Source: Bifidobacterium pongonis (GTDB taxonomy: Bacteria; Actinomycetota; Actinomycetes; Actinomycetales; Bifidobacteriaceae). Taken from it: 50,192 bases of DNA. This document shows positions 37,054-48,500 of this stretch, piece by piece (positions within the stretch are counted from its first letter, which is position 1; each line of letters begins with the position of its first letter). Made by a program: the position numbers and the translations under genes. The notes under the pieces are model-generated. The model saw only the letters and a program-made list of their open reading frames with translations, had not been told where the DNA came from and made no database searches. The stretch spans positions 25,935 through 76,126 of the forward strand of contig NZ_JAHBBE010000006.1 in the NCBI RefSeq assembly GCF_019331805.1. Reading direction: 5' to 3'.

Positions 37054-39522
37054 ATGTCTGATGATGTTCAAGTGACAAGTGCAGAGGCAGATTCCGAAGT
37101 CACGCAAGCATCCTCGGATTCCAAATCCGTCCAAAACGATAACTCGTACGATACGGACAAACAGCGCTCGTTCTCTCAGGATTCTCAAATAGGGGAAGGT
37201 CATCGAGGCGAAACCGACGAAACGTCTGAAAGCAGGCTCGATGAGCCCGGTACCGGTGAGCCGGACGATGATGTTGAAAGCACTGAAGAAATCAGCGATA
37301 CCGACAACAGCAGCGACGAGCAGTCAGTAAAAAGCGCTACGAATGCAAAACCTACCGAAGCCGAAGTCAAGCATCCTGTTCGAACGACCATCAGCGCCGT
37401 GCGCGATGTCTGGCGCACTTTCACCAATCTTAAGGCCATTCGGTTCACCATCGACTTCTTCCGCAATCCCAACTCCCCCTGGCATAAGCGCCCACGCTGT
37501 CCGTACACGCTGTACGCGCTGGTATTCGTGATTCTCACCGTTTTCGAAGTCATCTTCATCCAATGGGGTATGTACTCCGAAACCACCTATGCCGAGGGAC
37601 AAGAAGTCGACGAAACCACGAAAATCCTAGGCAGCGTCGCCGGCCAGACCACGCAATTCGTCGCGCAGATGTGGCTTGAACACAAGAACCTATTCTTGCT
37701 CAACTGTCTCATTCTGGGTGCCATCTACCTCACACTCATTCTCGTGCTAAACAGGTTCTGGATTGCCACCGCCATTTTCGGCACGGTGATGACCACCTAC
37801 GCTGTGGCGAACAACATCAAGGTGCAGACGCGAAATGAGCCGCTGCTTCCTTCTGATCTTAACTTCATCACCGGCGGCAATACTGGCGAGTTGACATCAT
37901 TCATTCCGACATCCAGTCAACCTCTGGTTCATCAGGCAATCGCCGGCGTCATCTGGCTGGTAGTCGTCTGCATCGTTCTGCAAATCCTTGATAGGCGCAA
38001 CTGCTTCATCTATTGCTCATGGCGGCACCCGTTTGCCAGCGCCAAGAACATCATCGGCACGCTTACCCGCATCGCCGCGGCATGCGCCAGCGTGGCGGTG
38101 GTCGTTTCGTTCACGTGGGGATTCGGCAACGCCGGATACTGGTCCACGAATTTCGCGGAGAAACTGGGCGATGAACCACAGATGTGGAACGGTCTCGCAG
38201 ACTCCACAAATAACGGCCCTGCCGTGAATTTCGTCCGTTTGGCGCACACGAAGATCATGGATAAGCCCGAAGGTTATTCGCGTGAAGCCATGGAGAAAAT
38301 CGCCACGAAGTATTCCAAGCAGGCGAAGAACATCAATCAGACGCGCAGCGCGAACATGACCGACAATACGGTCATCATGATCCTGTCCGAAACCTTCTCC
38401 GATCCGACACGAGTACCGGGCGTGAGCTTCTCGGAAGATCCGATGCCGAACATTCGCCAGTTGAAGACCTGGACCACCTCCGGCCTGATGCTTTCGCCTG
38501 GCTATGGTGGCGGTACGGCGAACATCGAATATCAGGCGTTGACGGGGCTTTCCATGGCGAATTACAGTTCCGCGCTGTCCATTGCCTACCAGCAGCTCGT
38601 TCCCTCGCTCAAGTGGACTCCGTCGCTGAATCAGGCATGGAACGCGGCCAACGGCGAGGACGCTTCCGTGGCGCTGCACGCCTACAACCGCAACATGTAT
38701 TTCCGCGACATCAACTACAAGAAGTTCGCCTTCTCGAAGTTCTATGCCACGAATGGCGTCCCCCAGCTGAAGGACCTTCAGCAAATCGATTCCGCATGGT
38801 ACGCCTCGGACGAATCCTTCTACAAGAATGTCCTCGAACAGGTTTCATCGTCGGACAAGAACAAGTTCTATCAGGTCGTCACCATGCAGAACCATATGCC
38901 GTACGAGGATCTCTACACGAACAACCAGTTCAAGGATGCGGACACGTCGCAGAATCTGTCGGACACCGAACACCAGAACATCGAGACCTACACGAAAGGT
39001 CTGAATTACACCGATCAGTCCACTCTCGATTTCCTGAACAAGTTGAATGAGATGGACCGGCCCATCACCGTCATCTTCTACGGCGACCATCTGCCCGGCA
39101 TCTATTCAACCGCGTACTCAGACTCGAACAATGTGCTTGGCCTGCATGAGACTGACTATTTCATCTGGTCGAACAATGCCTCGAAGTCCGCGGGAACCAA
39201 GCTCGATGATGCTTCCAGCGCATACACGTCGTCGAACTATTTCTCCGCCCAGCTTGCTTCGCATCTTGATGCAAAGGTCAGCCCGTATCTAGCGTTCCTT
39301 ACCGAGATGCACCAGGCCATTCCGGCGCTTTCCGTCCCCTCGTCGGCAGGCGGTAATTCCGAAGACCCGGTGTATCTCGATGCCAACGGCAATCGTGTCA
39401 GCAAGAAGGATCTTCCCAAGACGGCCAAGGCGATGCTGCATGAGTATCAGCTCATCCAGTACGACATGAGTGCGGGGAAGAATTATCTCAAGAGCACCGG
39501 TTTCGTCGACTTCCCGAAGTGA
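37054..39522 (+). CDS. LTA-synthase-like sulfatase-fold membrane protein
   Basis: An 822-residue protein. Start ATG 37054 with GAGGGA 8 bases upstream. About 110 acidic Ser/Asp/Glu residues come first, then five membrane helices (for example LYALVFVILTVFEVIFIQWG and NLFLLNCLILGAIYLTLILVL), and an external sulfatase-type domain (about 400-730). Active-site features: Glu in ILSETFSDP, likely nucleophile Thr in GGGTANIEYQALTG, and YGDHLPG for metal binding. LtaS-type enzymes transfer glycerol-phosphate from phosphatidylglycerol to lipoteichoic acid or modify glycans. The long acidic N-terminus is unusual for LtaS. Its position in a glycan-export region supports a role in a phosphorylated surface polymer. 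Confidence 0.88.
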   Translation: MSDDVQVTSAEADSEVTQASSDSKSVQNDNSYDTDKQRSFSQDSQIGEGHRGETDETSESRLDEPGTGEPDDDVESTEEISDTDNSSDEQSVKSATNAKPTEAEVKHPVRTTISAVRDVWRTFTNLKAIRFTIDFFRNPNSPWHKRPRCPYTLYALVFVILTVFEVIFIQWGMYSETTYAEGQEVDETTKILGSVAGQTTQFVAQMWLEHKNLFLLNCLILGAIYLTLILVLNRFWIATAIFGTVMTTYAVANNIKVQTRNEPLLPSDLNFITGGNTGELTSFIPTSSQPLVHQAIAGVIWLVVVCIVLQILDRRNCFIYCSWRHPFASAKNIIGTLTRIAAACASVAVVVSFTWGFGNAGYWSTNFAEKLGDEPQMWNGLADSTNNGPAVNFVRLAHTKIMDKPEGYSREAMEKIATKYSKQAKNINQTRSANMTDNTVIMILSETFSDPTRVPGVSFSEDPMPNIRQLKTWTTSGLMLSPGYGGGTANIEYQALTGLSMANYSSALSIAYQQLVPSLKWTPSLNQAWNAANGEDASVALHAYNRNMYFRDINYKKFAFSKFYATNGVPQLKDLQQIDSAWYASDESFYKNVLEQVSSSDKNKFYQVVTMQNHMPYEDLYTNNQFKDADTSQNLSDTEHQNIETYTKGLNYTDQSTLDFLNKLNEMDRPITVIFYGDHLPGIYSTAYSDSNNVLGLHETDYFIWSNNASKSAGTKLDDASSAYTSSNYFSAQLASHLDAKVSPYLAFLTEMHQAIPALSVPSSAGGNSEDPVYLDANGNRVSKKDLPKTAKAMLHEYQLIQYDMSAGKNYLKSTGFVDFPK

Positions 39523-39582
39523 GTGCGTGAAACCGCAGACTGTAGGAAATACCGGGTGCGAAAACCGGACTGCGTGAACGAT

Positions 39583-39627
39583 AATGCGGGACGACGGCGG
39601 ATTGCCGCTTATCGCCCCGCATTTTCA
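39583..39627 (+). terminator. Terminator of the LTA-synthase-like gene
   Basis: AATGCGGG (39583-39590) pairs with CCCGCATT (39616-39623), with an inner CGGC-GGATT-GCCG hairpin and a following TTTTCA. It lies 60 bases past the stop and overlaps the end of the flippase remnant on the other strand. Confidence 0.65.
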
Positions 39628-39908
39628 ATAGGGCACCGAGCGCAGCGAATAGCAGATCGGCGAAGGTCATGGCGATTCGGCTGACCAGCACGACGGCGAG
39701 GATGCCTCCGGAAGTCAGTGCGCTGGTGAAGAATACGTAGGCCACGGCCAGCACGAAGCTGGATACGGCGATCTGTCAAGGGAGTGCCGTGAACGCCTCG
39801 GTCAACGAAGCCCAGTTCTTTACTATTACCCACAACAGTCCCGCGAGCACGATTGCGAGGAAGAACCATCGGAGAATGGGGGGTAAGAATCTTCTTCAGC
39901 TTGTTCAT
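39600..39908 (-). pseudogene. Remnant of a YbhN-type flippase-like membrane protein
   Basis: On the minus strand from ATG 39908: MNKLKKILTP, then (after skipping one C of the CCCCCC run near 39880) ILRWFFLAIVLAGLLWVIVK, NWASLTEAFTALP, a TGA where a Trp codon is likely, QIAVSSFVLAVAYVFFTSAL, then TSGGILAVVLVSRIAMTFAD typical of the C-terminus of lysylphosphatidylglycerol-synthase/flippase-like proteins. The protein has therefore lost most of its middle and carries a frameshift and a stop. The family is known from EPS and lipid-modification loci. Family assignment is by eye. Confidence 0.6.
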
Positions 39909-40169
39909 AACACCTTGGTGCTGCTTGCGGGACTGCTTGCTGTCAATGATCCATTGGGCGAGATCGCGGGTGATCTCATCGCTGGTGAATCGTTCAGCTG
40001 CGGTTCTGGCATCACGCTGCTTTTGCGCCAGATAATCCGGGTCTGATGTCAGCGCTTCTATGGCGGTGGCGAGCGCTTGTGGGTCGCCGGGCTTTACGAA
40101 TACCACGCCATCGCCCAGCATACGTCGTTGCGGGGCGGTGTCGCTGGTAATGACGGCGCAGCCCTCTAT
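39909..40169 (-). pseudogene. C-terminal remnant of a GT4 glycosyltransferase
   Basis: The minus-strand frame reads EGCAVITSDTAPQRRMLGDG, VVFVKPGDPQALATAIEAL and ARTAAERFTSDEITRDLAQW, the donor-binding end of GT-B family 4 glycosyltransferases. A TAA stop at 40172 cuts it off from the missing N-terminal three quarters. It runs in frame into the flippase remnant. It presumably came from an older polysaccharide operon on this strand. Confidence 0.7.
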
Positions 40170-40295
40170 TTATTCCCCTTTGTTGTTTTCCAATACTGCT
40201 ACGCCATCTCACCCTTTGTCTAGGATTAGAAAGAATGTTGAAGATGAGTCAGCCATACGGCCCATCGAAACGCTGACTAGTAGGATAGGACGTTT

Positions 40296-41129
40296 GTGAA
40301 GAACTTTTTTGACGGTATAAAGAAGCGATACCACTATGCGATGGTGGTATTCAAGGAACTGGTAAAAACCGATTTCCAGCTACGGTATCAGGGATCCTTC
40401 CTGGGCATGGTATGGTCCGTACTGAAACCGTTGATGCTATTCGCCGTAATGTACGTGGTGTTCGTGAAGTTCCTGAAGTTCTCCGACGGCACTCCGACAT
40501 TCCCCATTTCGTTGCTGTGCGGCACCTGCCTGTGGAGCTTCTTCTCCGAGTCCACCAGCATGGGTATGCAGTCCATCGTCGGACGCGGCGACTTGCTTCG
40601 TAAAGTTCACTTCCCGAACTACATCATCGTCGCTTCCACCACCATGGGTTCCATGATTTCTCTCGGTATCAATCTGCTGGTGGTTATCTTGTTCGGTTTC
40701 TTCGCCCACGCCCATTACACTTGGCGCGTGCTGTTGGTTCCCTTCAGTATTCTGCAGTTGTACTGCCTCGGCTTGGGCGTAGCATTGCTGCTCGCTTCTC
40801 TGTTCGTCTATTTTCGTGACGTGGCGCATATCTGGGAAGTCGTGCTGCAAGCAATGTTCTATGCGACACCTATCATCTACCCCATTTCCATGGTCGCCAA
40901 TAACCCGGAGTTCTCCTGGGCTGCCAAGCTCCTGATGCTGAACCCCTCCACTCAGGCGATTATGGATATCCGCCACAATCTGCTTTCCCCCGAATACGTA
41001 CCGACCGTGTGGTCCATGGTCGACAACAAGCTGCTCTGCCTGCTGCCATATGTGCTGTCTGCTCTCATTCTGTGGCTGGGCATTCACGTGTTCCGCAAGT
41101 ACAGTTCCAAGTTCGCGGAGGTGCTCTAA
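40296..41129 (+). CDS. Polysaccharide ABC exporter permease (Wzm/TagG type)
   Basis: A 277-residue ABC-2-type permease with a GTG start (AGGA about 9 bases upstream). It has an N-terminal amphipathic segment (FFDGIKKRYHYAMVVFKELVK) then six membrane helices, including SFLGMVWSVLKPLMLFAVMYV, the ICL motif VHFPNYIIVASTTMGSMI and LLASLFVYFRDVAHIWEVVLQ. It forms the channel for export of an undecaprenyl-linked glycan or teichoic acid, with the ATPase encoded 3 bases downstream. The gene is AT-richer than the rfb genes. Confidence 0.92.
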   Translation: MKNFFDGIKKRYHYAMVVFKELVKTDFQLRYQGSFLGMVWSVLKPLMLFAVMYVVFVKFLKFSDGTPTFPISLLCGTCLWSFFSESTSMGMQSIVGRGDLLRKVHFPNYIIVASTTMGSMISLGINLLVVILFGFFAHAHYTWRVLLVPFSILQLYCLGLGVALLLASLFVYFRDVAHIWEVVLQAMFYATPIIYPISMVANNPEFSWAAKLLMLNPSTQAIMDIRHNLLSPEYVPTVWSMVDNKLLCLLPYVLSALILWLGIHVFRKYSSKFAEVL

Positions 41130-41132
41130 TTC

Positions 41133-42422
41133 ATGACTGAGGTTGCAATGACTGAAGAGAAGAACGTCGACGAGCGCCCCGTAGTGCTCAAGGTTGATCA
41201 TGTAGCCAAGATGTTCCGACTGCCCACCGAGCAGGCCACCGGTCTGAAGATGGCCTTCCTGAACTGGACGAAGGGCATCAAAGGCTATACCGAGCAGCAT
41301 GTGCTGCGCGACATCAATTTCGAGGTGCGTCAGGGTGACTTCTTCGGCATTGTCGGGCGTAACGGTTCCGGCAAGTCCACACTGTTGAAGATCATCTCGC
41401 AGATCTACACCCCGGAGCAGGGGTCCGTGACGGTTAAAGGCAAACTGGTGCCGTTCATTGAGCTCGGCGTCGGTTTCAATCCGGAACTGACTGGCCGTGA
41501 GAATGTGTACTTGAATGGCGCTCTGCTTGGATTCACTCGTACGCAGATTGACGCGATGTATGATGACATCGTGGAGTTCGCCGAGCTTGAGGACTTCATG
41601 GATCAGAAGCTCAAGAACTACTCGTCTGGCATGCAGGTACGTCTTGCTTTCTCCGTGGCCATCAAAGCGCAGGGAGACATTCTGGTGCTCGATGAGGTGC
41701 TTGCCGTCGGAGACGAGGCATTCCAGCGTAAATGCGACAACTTCTTCGCAGAAATCAAGAAAGATCCGACCAAGACCGTCATCCTTGTCACCCATTCCAT
41801 GGACGCGGTGAAGAAATACTGCAACAAGGCCATTCTCATCAAGGATGGCGAGATCATCGCAAGTGGCGACAAGAACGATGTCGCCGATCGCTATACCTTG
41901 GAGAACCTTAAGGTGGAGCGAAGGAACGCGGAAAAGGAAAAAAACGAGGAAGAGGAAGGCGAATACCCGCTTGGTCTCAGCGAGCGCGTTCCCACATTCC
42001 GCATTCTGCCGGTTTCCGAACAGATGCTCACTTGCAAGGATACATTCGAATTCGACGTCGAATATGATCTGCGCGACAGCAAGGACATCGAGTTCTACAT
42101 CCCCATGTCGGTATTGGACGTCAAGCGCGGCGGCGTTCCGTATGATTGTGGCGTCTCATTCAAGGTCAACAAGACAGGCCATAACAAGGTGCATTTCGCT
42201 TTGCCTTTGCATCTCTTCAATGACGGTGACTTCAAAATCATCGCCACCATGCGCATTATTCCTGATACCAGCAATCTGAAGAATTTCGAGCAACTCGCGT
42301 TCACCAGCGATGAGAATTCATGCTACTTCTCAGTGCGCAATCCAGGAACGGTGAATTTCGCCGGTCTTCTCAATGACTCCGCTATGCGAATCGACAAGCT
42401 CAGCGTGAGCTCCTGCGATTGA
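41133..42422 (+). CDS. Polysaccharide ABC exporter ATPase (Wzt type, with carbohydrate-binding domain)
   Basis: A 429-residue ATPase. Walker A GRNGSGKST, Q-loop PFIELGVGF, signature YSSGMQ, Walker B ILVLDEVLAVGDE, H-loop VTHSMD. A coiled, acidic linker (about 255-280, KEKNEEEEGEY) joins a C-terminal beta-sandwich (about 285-425) like the Wzt C-terminal domain, which in O-antigen systems recognises the chain-end cap; so the exported glycan is probably finished in the cytoplasm before export. ATG 41133 or 41148 could be the start. A clear terminator follows. Confidence 0.92.
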   Translation: MTEVAMTEEKNVDERPVVLKVDHVAKMFRLPTEQATGLKMAFLNWTKGIKGYTEQHVLRDINFEVRQGDFFGIVGRNGSGKSTLLKIISQIYTPEQGSVTVKGKLVPFIELGVGFNPELTGRENVYLNGALLGFTRTQIDAMYDDIVEFAELEDFMDQKLKNYSSGMQVRLAFSVAIKAQGDILVLDEVLAVGDEAFQRKCDNFFAEIKKDPTKTVILVTHSMDAVKKYCNKAILIKDGEIIASGDKNDVADRYTLENLKVERRNAEKEKNEEEEGEYPLGLSERVPTFRILPVSEQMLTCKDTFEFDVEYDLRDSKDIEFYIPMSVLDVKRGGVPYDCGVSFKVNKTGHNKVHFALPLHLFNDGDFKIIATMRIIPDTSNLKNFEQLAFTSDENSCYFSVRNPGTVNFAGLLNDSAMRIDKLSVSSCD

Positions 42423-42444
42423 TTATTGCTGAGTAGGCCTTCAA

Positions 42445-42479
42445 TGGGGGAAAGCGATTACTGCTTACCCCCATTTTTT
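42445..42479 (+). terminator. Rho-independent terminator after the exporter
   Basis: TGGGGGAAAGC pairs with GCTTACCCCCA (10 of 11 positions) around GATTACT, followed by TTTTTT. It begins 22 bases after the Wzt-type stop. Confidence 0.9.
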
Positions 42480-42492
42480 ATGTGTGCGGCGA

Positions 42493-42526
42493 TACAATTA
42501 AAGCCACTTGCGGGAACATTCCCGCA
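42493..42526 (+). promoter_or_regulatory. Possible promoter and operator-like palindrome of the giant protein gene
   Basis: TACAAT (42493-42498) could be a -10 box; no good -35 is seen. About 10 bases on, TGCGGGAACATTCCCGCA (42509-42526) is a perfect 8-bp inverted repeat around CA, just where transcription would start, so it may be an operator. Confidence 0.3.
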
Positions 42527-42560
42527 CCAAGATGAGAAGAATTACCGAGGAGAGACGTCT

Positions 42561-45500
42561 ATGTCGTCAAGTCTATTGGCAGCATCAAAGAAGATGTGGG
42601 CCGTATTCTGCACATTGTCCATGTGCATCGCAGTGGGCATGACTACGAATCATATCGCCATGGCAGATAGCGCGACGCAAAATAGCAATATTATTGCTTC
42701 ATTGAAGTATATGAGCGAGCTCAACAAACTACGCCAATCCAGACGTACCGCCTTGACTGCGCAACAAATCATTGAAGCGCAGAATGCCGACAACAGTGCA
42801 AACATGCGTTCAGGCCAGGTTGCGGAAGATGCGGCTGACGGCTCTCCTGTTCCCGAACTTAACGTGAACTGGGATTTGATGAGTTGGGCTCAGAAGCGCG
42901 CCGATGCCTTGGCCGAACGAGCCTCTGTGAATCACAGTCAACCAATTAGCCATGACGACATGTATGTAGGCGCACCATCATGGACTTCGAAATATAATCT
43001 TGGAGAGAGTCCAAACTATCAAAACGGAACATATTGGTTTGGCCCTGAAGCCTTGTTCATCGGATACCCTGAAACGGGACAAAGCAATCATAATCCAATT
43101 CAATCTTGGTATAGCGAACTATCCGCTCCTGCCGGCAGCAGCAGGCAAGGGTACGGACATTACCTCACCGAAGTGAGCAATCTGGCGGATACCGCCGGCA
43201 TGGCGTCGGCGCAGGTGACTAGCGGCCGTTGGGAAGGCGCAACCATCGTCGTTCTGGAAATCGGATACACCGGTAATCACAGCGACAGGGGCACTACACA
43301 ATCCGTAAGCGATGCCCTCAAGCAATATGTCGGTTCTACATACACAGTGAAATACCATGCAAATGGCGGCAATGGATCCATGGACGATCAGAAATTCGAT
43401 ATGGATTCAACCATCCCATTGTATGGGAATAGGTTCACTCGCACGGGATATCAGTTCAGCGGATGGAACACGAAAAAAGATGGTTCGGGAACGCAGTACT
43501 CCGACTACAATCCCATCTATAACATCGCGAACGCCGGTGAAGTGGTTGACCTATATGCGCAATGGACGCCAAATACCTATACCGTGTATTTCTACTCTGG
43601 CGGCACTGGCTCAGGTGGAGGTAGCAGTCGGAGCTTCACCTATGATCAGGCGCAAAATCTGCCAAATCCAGCAGATGTGGGAATAAGCAGCATCAATGGA
43701 ACTTTCACATCTTGGAACACCGAATATGATGGCTCGGGAACTTCATATCAAGCGGGACAATCGGTAAAGAACCTCACCGCAGACGAGTATGGAAGCATAT
43801 ATTTATACGCACAGTGGAAAACCACTCATACCGTGCATTTCCGAGCGTATAACGCAACACCTGAATATTTCGATGATCAGCGGGTCGCTGATGGCGATTC
43901 CGCTACCAAGCCAACCGATCCAGTTCGTCCGGGATTCATATTCAGGGGATGGGCCACAGGCAATAGTGATGACTCGCCATTGTACGATTTCAGCGCTCCG
44001 GTAACAGAGGATGTCTGGCTATATGCATTATGGGATTCGTATCCTTACACCATTCGTTATGACGCCAATGGCGGCACAGGAACCATGCCTGACCAAAAAG
44101 TTGCATCCGACCCAAGCGTCAATACCGCTACGCTGAAATCGAACGAATTCAATTACAACGGCAGGGTGTTCACAGGTTGGAACACCAAACGAGACGGCAC
44201 TGGTACAGCTTATAAGGAAAACACGTCTTACGCGGAATTGAACATCACTGCCGCGAACCAAATAATCACCTTGTATGCGCAATGGACTACCGCCAAAGTG
44301 AAAACCATTGATGCTGTTACGGTGAAATGCAATTATTCCGCATGCTATCCGGTCCTTCCCAACGAGGTAAAAATCCATTTGAGCGACGGCAGCACTGTCG
44401 TGGAAAACGTGGATTGGAATAAGGATCAACTCGACGCAATCATCGACAAAGGCCAATCCGGCCTTCATCTAAGCGATGTGTTTTATATCGATAGCACAAG
44501 CATCGTTGGCTTCCCGAATCAGAGGATTCGCGCGAAAATAGTGGCTTCTGACACCACTGCCCCGTCTCTTCAGGGGTTGGACACCGTCGCTGCCAGAATA
44601 AACGACACATCGTTCGATACCATGTATGGCATAAACGCCATTGACAATAACGATGGCGACGTGACACGAAATATCAAGGTCTCCGGCAACTTCGATATTT
44701 CGAAAACAGGTGATTATCAACTCACCTACACGGTGAAGGACGCAGCCGGCAATGAGGCAACGGGAAACCGTACTATCCATGTGACGGATGATAATATCGC
44801 AACGATAACGTTCAACCCCAACGGCGGTATCGGATCCATGTCGCCACAGACGGTCACCACGGATGGCTCTTACCAGATTTTCCGGTCTACCAAGTTCACC
44901 CGAGTCCATTACAATCTGGAATCGTGGAACACCAAGGCCGATGGTTCCGGCAAGCGGTACAACGCATATGGCGATTGGCTCGAAAATTCCGATGTTCCCT
45001 CGAATGGAAAAATCACACTGTATGCGCAGTGGGAACATGCGACCTACACTGTGATGTTTTATCCCAATCTTCCAAATGACTCAGGCATCGGAATCGTCAA
45101 CTCGCAAAACATCAAATACGACGAGTATGAAAAACTTGCGGGCAACACCTGCATGGATCTTGGATACACGTTCATCGGTTGGAATACCAAGAAAGATGGA
45201 TCCGGCACCAGCTATTCCGATGAGCAACAGGTGAAAAACATTTACGACAAGTACGGCTACAGCATCACCTTATATGCGCAGTGGAAGGCAAACAAGTACA
45301 CAGTGCAATTCAACGCCAACGGCGGTACCGGCACCATGCCCTCGCAGACGTTGACATATGACAAGAACGAGAGACTGAACCGCTCGACATTCAAGGCGCC
45401 GGCCGGCAAAATGATCACGGGCTGGAACACCAAGGCCGACGGCACCGGCACGGGGTATGATTACTGCGCTCCGGTGAAGAATCTGCTGACAAGCGGTACC

Positions 45501-48500
45501 ATAACTCTATATGCGTGGTATAGCCCAATACGCTACAGCTCCATCTCTGTACAGACCCCACCGAAAAAAGCCTCGTATAAGACAGGCGAAACGCTCGATA
45601 CGACAGGACTTGTGGTATCTGCGATACAGAACAATGGCGATACTGTGCAACTACCAAGGAGCGAGTACACGCTTTCTCAGCCGAACATGAATTCCAACGG
45701 CACCAAGCGCGTTACCTTGACATTGAAGTCCAATACGGCAAAGACAACGTGGTTCGACATCACTGTCGGCTCAGCTGCGCCGACAGTGGAGGAAAGCCAT
45801 TCGATAGCGGATTCCGATGAAACAGTTACCAATTACGTCGTCAGCCTCAAAGAAGGCACGGCAACCGACGTGCTGGACAAGGCCGTCACCGGAGCCGAAG
45901 CGTTGCATGCCTACAAGCTGATGTCATATCCAGAAATCGGTGTGTTCTTTGTACAAGCACATACCAAGACATTCGCTTCCAACTTCGCGCGCTGGGCCGC
46001 AGCAAATGGCATTGCTGTGGACACGGTGGCATATACACGCGATAAACTCCGCGAAGAGGAAATTCGCTATGGGAATACCACATCTTCCGACATCGCGACA
46101 ACCACAAAATGGAAGTCGGGAAACGCGATCCGCAAACCACAGAAAGACTCTTCGGATCCGAACACCAACATTTATGATGCATGGGGCATTACCGCCATTG
46201 GTGCAGATAAGGCGCAGCGGACCAATGTCGCGTATAAGCCGACTCTGACCGGCGTAATCGATTCCGGCATCGAGGATGATAATCCCGATCTGCAGGGGCA
46301 GGTGAGCAGCACCTATTCCGTTGATTGCACGGTGAATGGAATCCCGCAGCAGGGAACCGACTCCTCGACGGGACGTCCTGTATGGTGGCCTACCGCGGGT
46401 GACTACGACGACATGCACGGCACTCACGTTTCAGGCACCATCGCAGCATCCCACAATGGCAGCGGCGTCGATGGCGTAAACCCGAATACGACATTGGCAG
46501 CCATACGTGTGCTTAAGCACGACCGCACCTACCTCGAACAGGAGGTCTGCGGATACGTATGGGCGGCCAAGGTGGGAATGGATGTCACCAATGCCAGCAT
46601 CGGCAGCCTGTCACCCGATTATCCAGGTAAGTATGCAGTTGACAAGGCGCATGACACCGTTTTGCAACGAGCCGTGAACTACGCAGCCAAAAACAACGTA
46701 GTCAACGTTGCCTCAGCAATGAATGCAGGTCTCGACCTTGATAATCTGCACGAGGACACATCCTTGGATCGGATGCGCAGGCAAATCGAAAAGCGCCAGC
46801 CGCGTGAGGTCATCGGGCAAGCCATCGATGCCAGCAACAACGAAAATACGTTCAACCCGCTGACCGGCTTGGCGAATCAGCAAAGCCAGGGTCTTGGAGG
46901 TTCGGGGCTTTCTCTTGCTAGTAACAAGGGATACATCGTTCCGGCTATGCTTGACGGAGTGCTTGCCGTATCCGCAGTGCAAAAACGGGGCACATACTCC
47001 GTGGCCCCATTGAGCCGTGCCGATTATTCGAATTACGGCAGCAGCTCTATCGATGTGGCGGCTCCTGGAAGCAATGTCTATTCAACATATGGAACCAACT
47101 ATGCGTATATGAGCGGCACTTCCATGGCATCTCCCCATGTAGCAGGTGTGGCATCACTGCTCAAGTCGGTGCATCCAAATTATTCCGCTTCGCAGATTAC
47201 GCAGTTGCTTAAAAAGCATGCCAAGGAACTGTACGGCAACTTGGAAGCGCCAACAGAGGGATTGGAATACCGCGGCGCTGGTCTTGTCAACGCTTATGCG
47301 TCAATGACGGAGGATCAAGAGAAACCCGCTGTTTCCGCACAGTATTCAGCCGATGGCGGATCCAGTTGGCATAACCTGGCCAACGCCATCATTTCAGGCA
47401 AGGCAACCATCCGTATGACGGCAACCGGTCCTGTATCAAGCGCATCAGTGAACGTCGCAGGGCAAAATCGTTCTGCCCGAGGTAACGACAGCTACAACGG
47501 CAATGCATCAATAACCGTTGACGTCGATTTCTCCACGTTAACTGCTGTTGAAGCGCATTCGATGACAATCAAGGCCTATGGCTTGAATTACGACGTATCG
47601 AACGACGACGTAAGCAAAACCATTCAGTTCCAGGCAGGACATACCGCATATGCCACGGTGGCGTTCGACTCAAACGGCGGATCCACGGTCACTTCCCAAT
47701 CGGTGAGGTACGGTTCCAAGGCCACGCAGCCGACGAACCCGACCCGCACCGGCTATACGTTTCAGGGCTGGTACACAGCCAAGAACGGCGGCACGAAGTA
47801 CGATTTCAGCCAGACAGTGACGAGTGGCATCACCCTGTACGCTCACTGGTCGGTGAACTCGTACATACTCACTTTCGACGGCAACAGCGGTGAGACTTCC
47901 GAATCGTCCAGGACAGTGCAGTACGGCAGCCAGTACGGCGGTCTGCCCACAGCCACGCGCACTGGCTACATATTCCAAGGCTGGTACACAGCCAAGGATA
48001 ACGGAAGCCAGGTCAGCTCGTCCACAACCATGGGGGCAGCGAATACGACTGTGTACGCGCACTGGACCATCAGGACCTACACGGTGACGTTCGATTCGAA
48101 CGGCGGTTCCTCCGTAGCCGCACAGAAGGTGAAATACGGTTCGCGAGTCACCGAACCCGCGAATCCGGCCCGCATGGGGTACACGTTCCAGGGCTGGTAC
48201 ACGGCCAAGAACAGCGGCACGAAGTATGACTTCAACCAAACCGTAACAAGCGATGTGACCCTCCACGCGCATTGGGCGAAGGAACCCGCCGCATTGAGAC
48301 GCTTGGCCGGTGCGACCCGCTACGACACCATGGAGGAGATCGTCGGTACCGGTGGATGGAAGTCCGGGGGCACTGTGATCGTCGCTTCGGGCGGCAACTA
48401 TCCCGATGCCTTGGCAGCTTCCGGCTTGGCCGGCATGTTGGATGCTCCCATCGTGCTGACTGATGGGAAAACGCTGTCCTTCCAGGCATTCACGCGTCTA

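Noticed and set aside
42426..42560. An earlier start for the giant protein
   Set aside because: The extra 45 codons would be read from the exporter terminator hairpin, and the signal peptide fits only the ATG at 42561.
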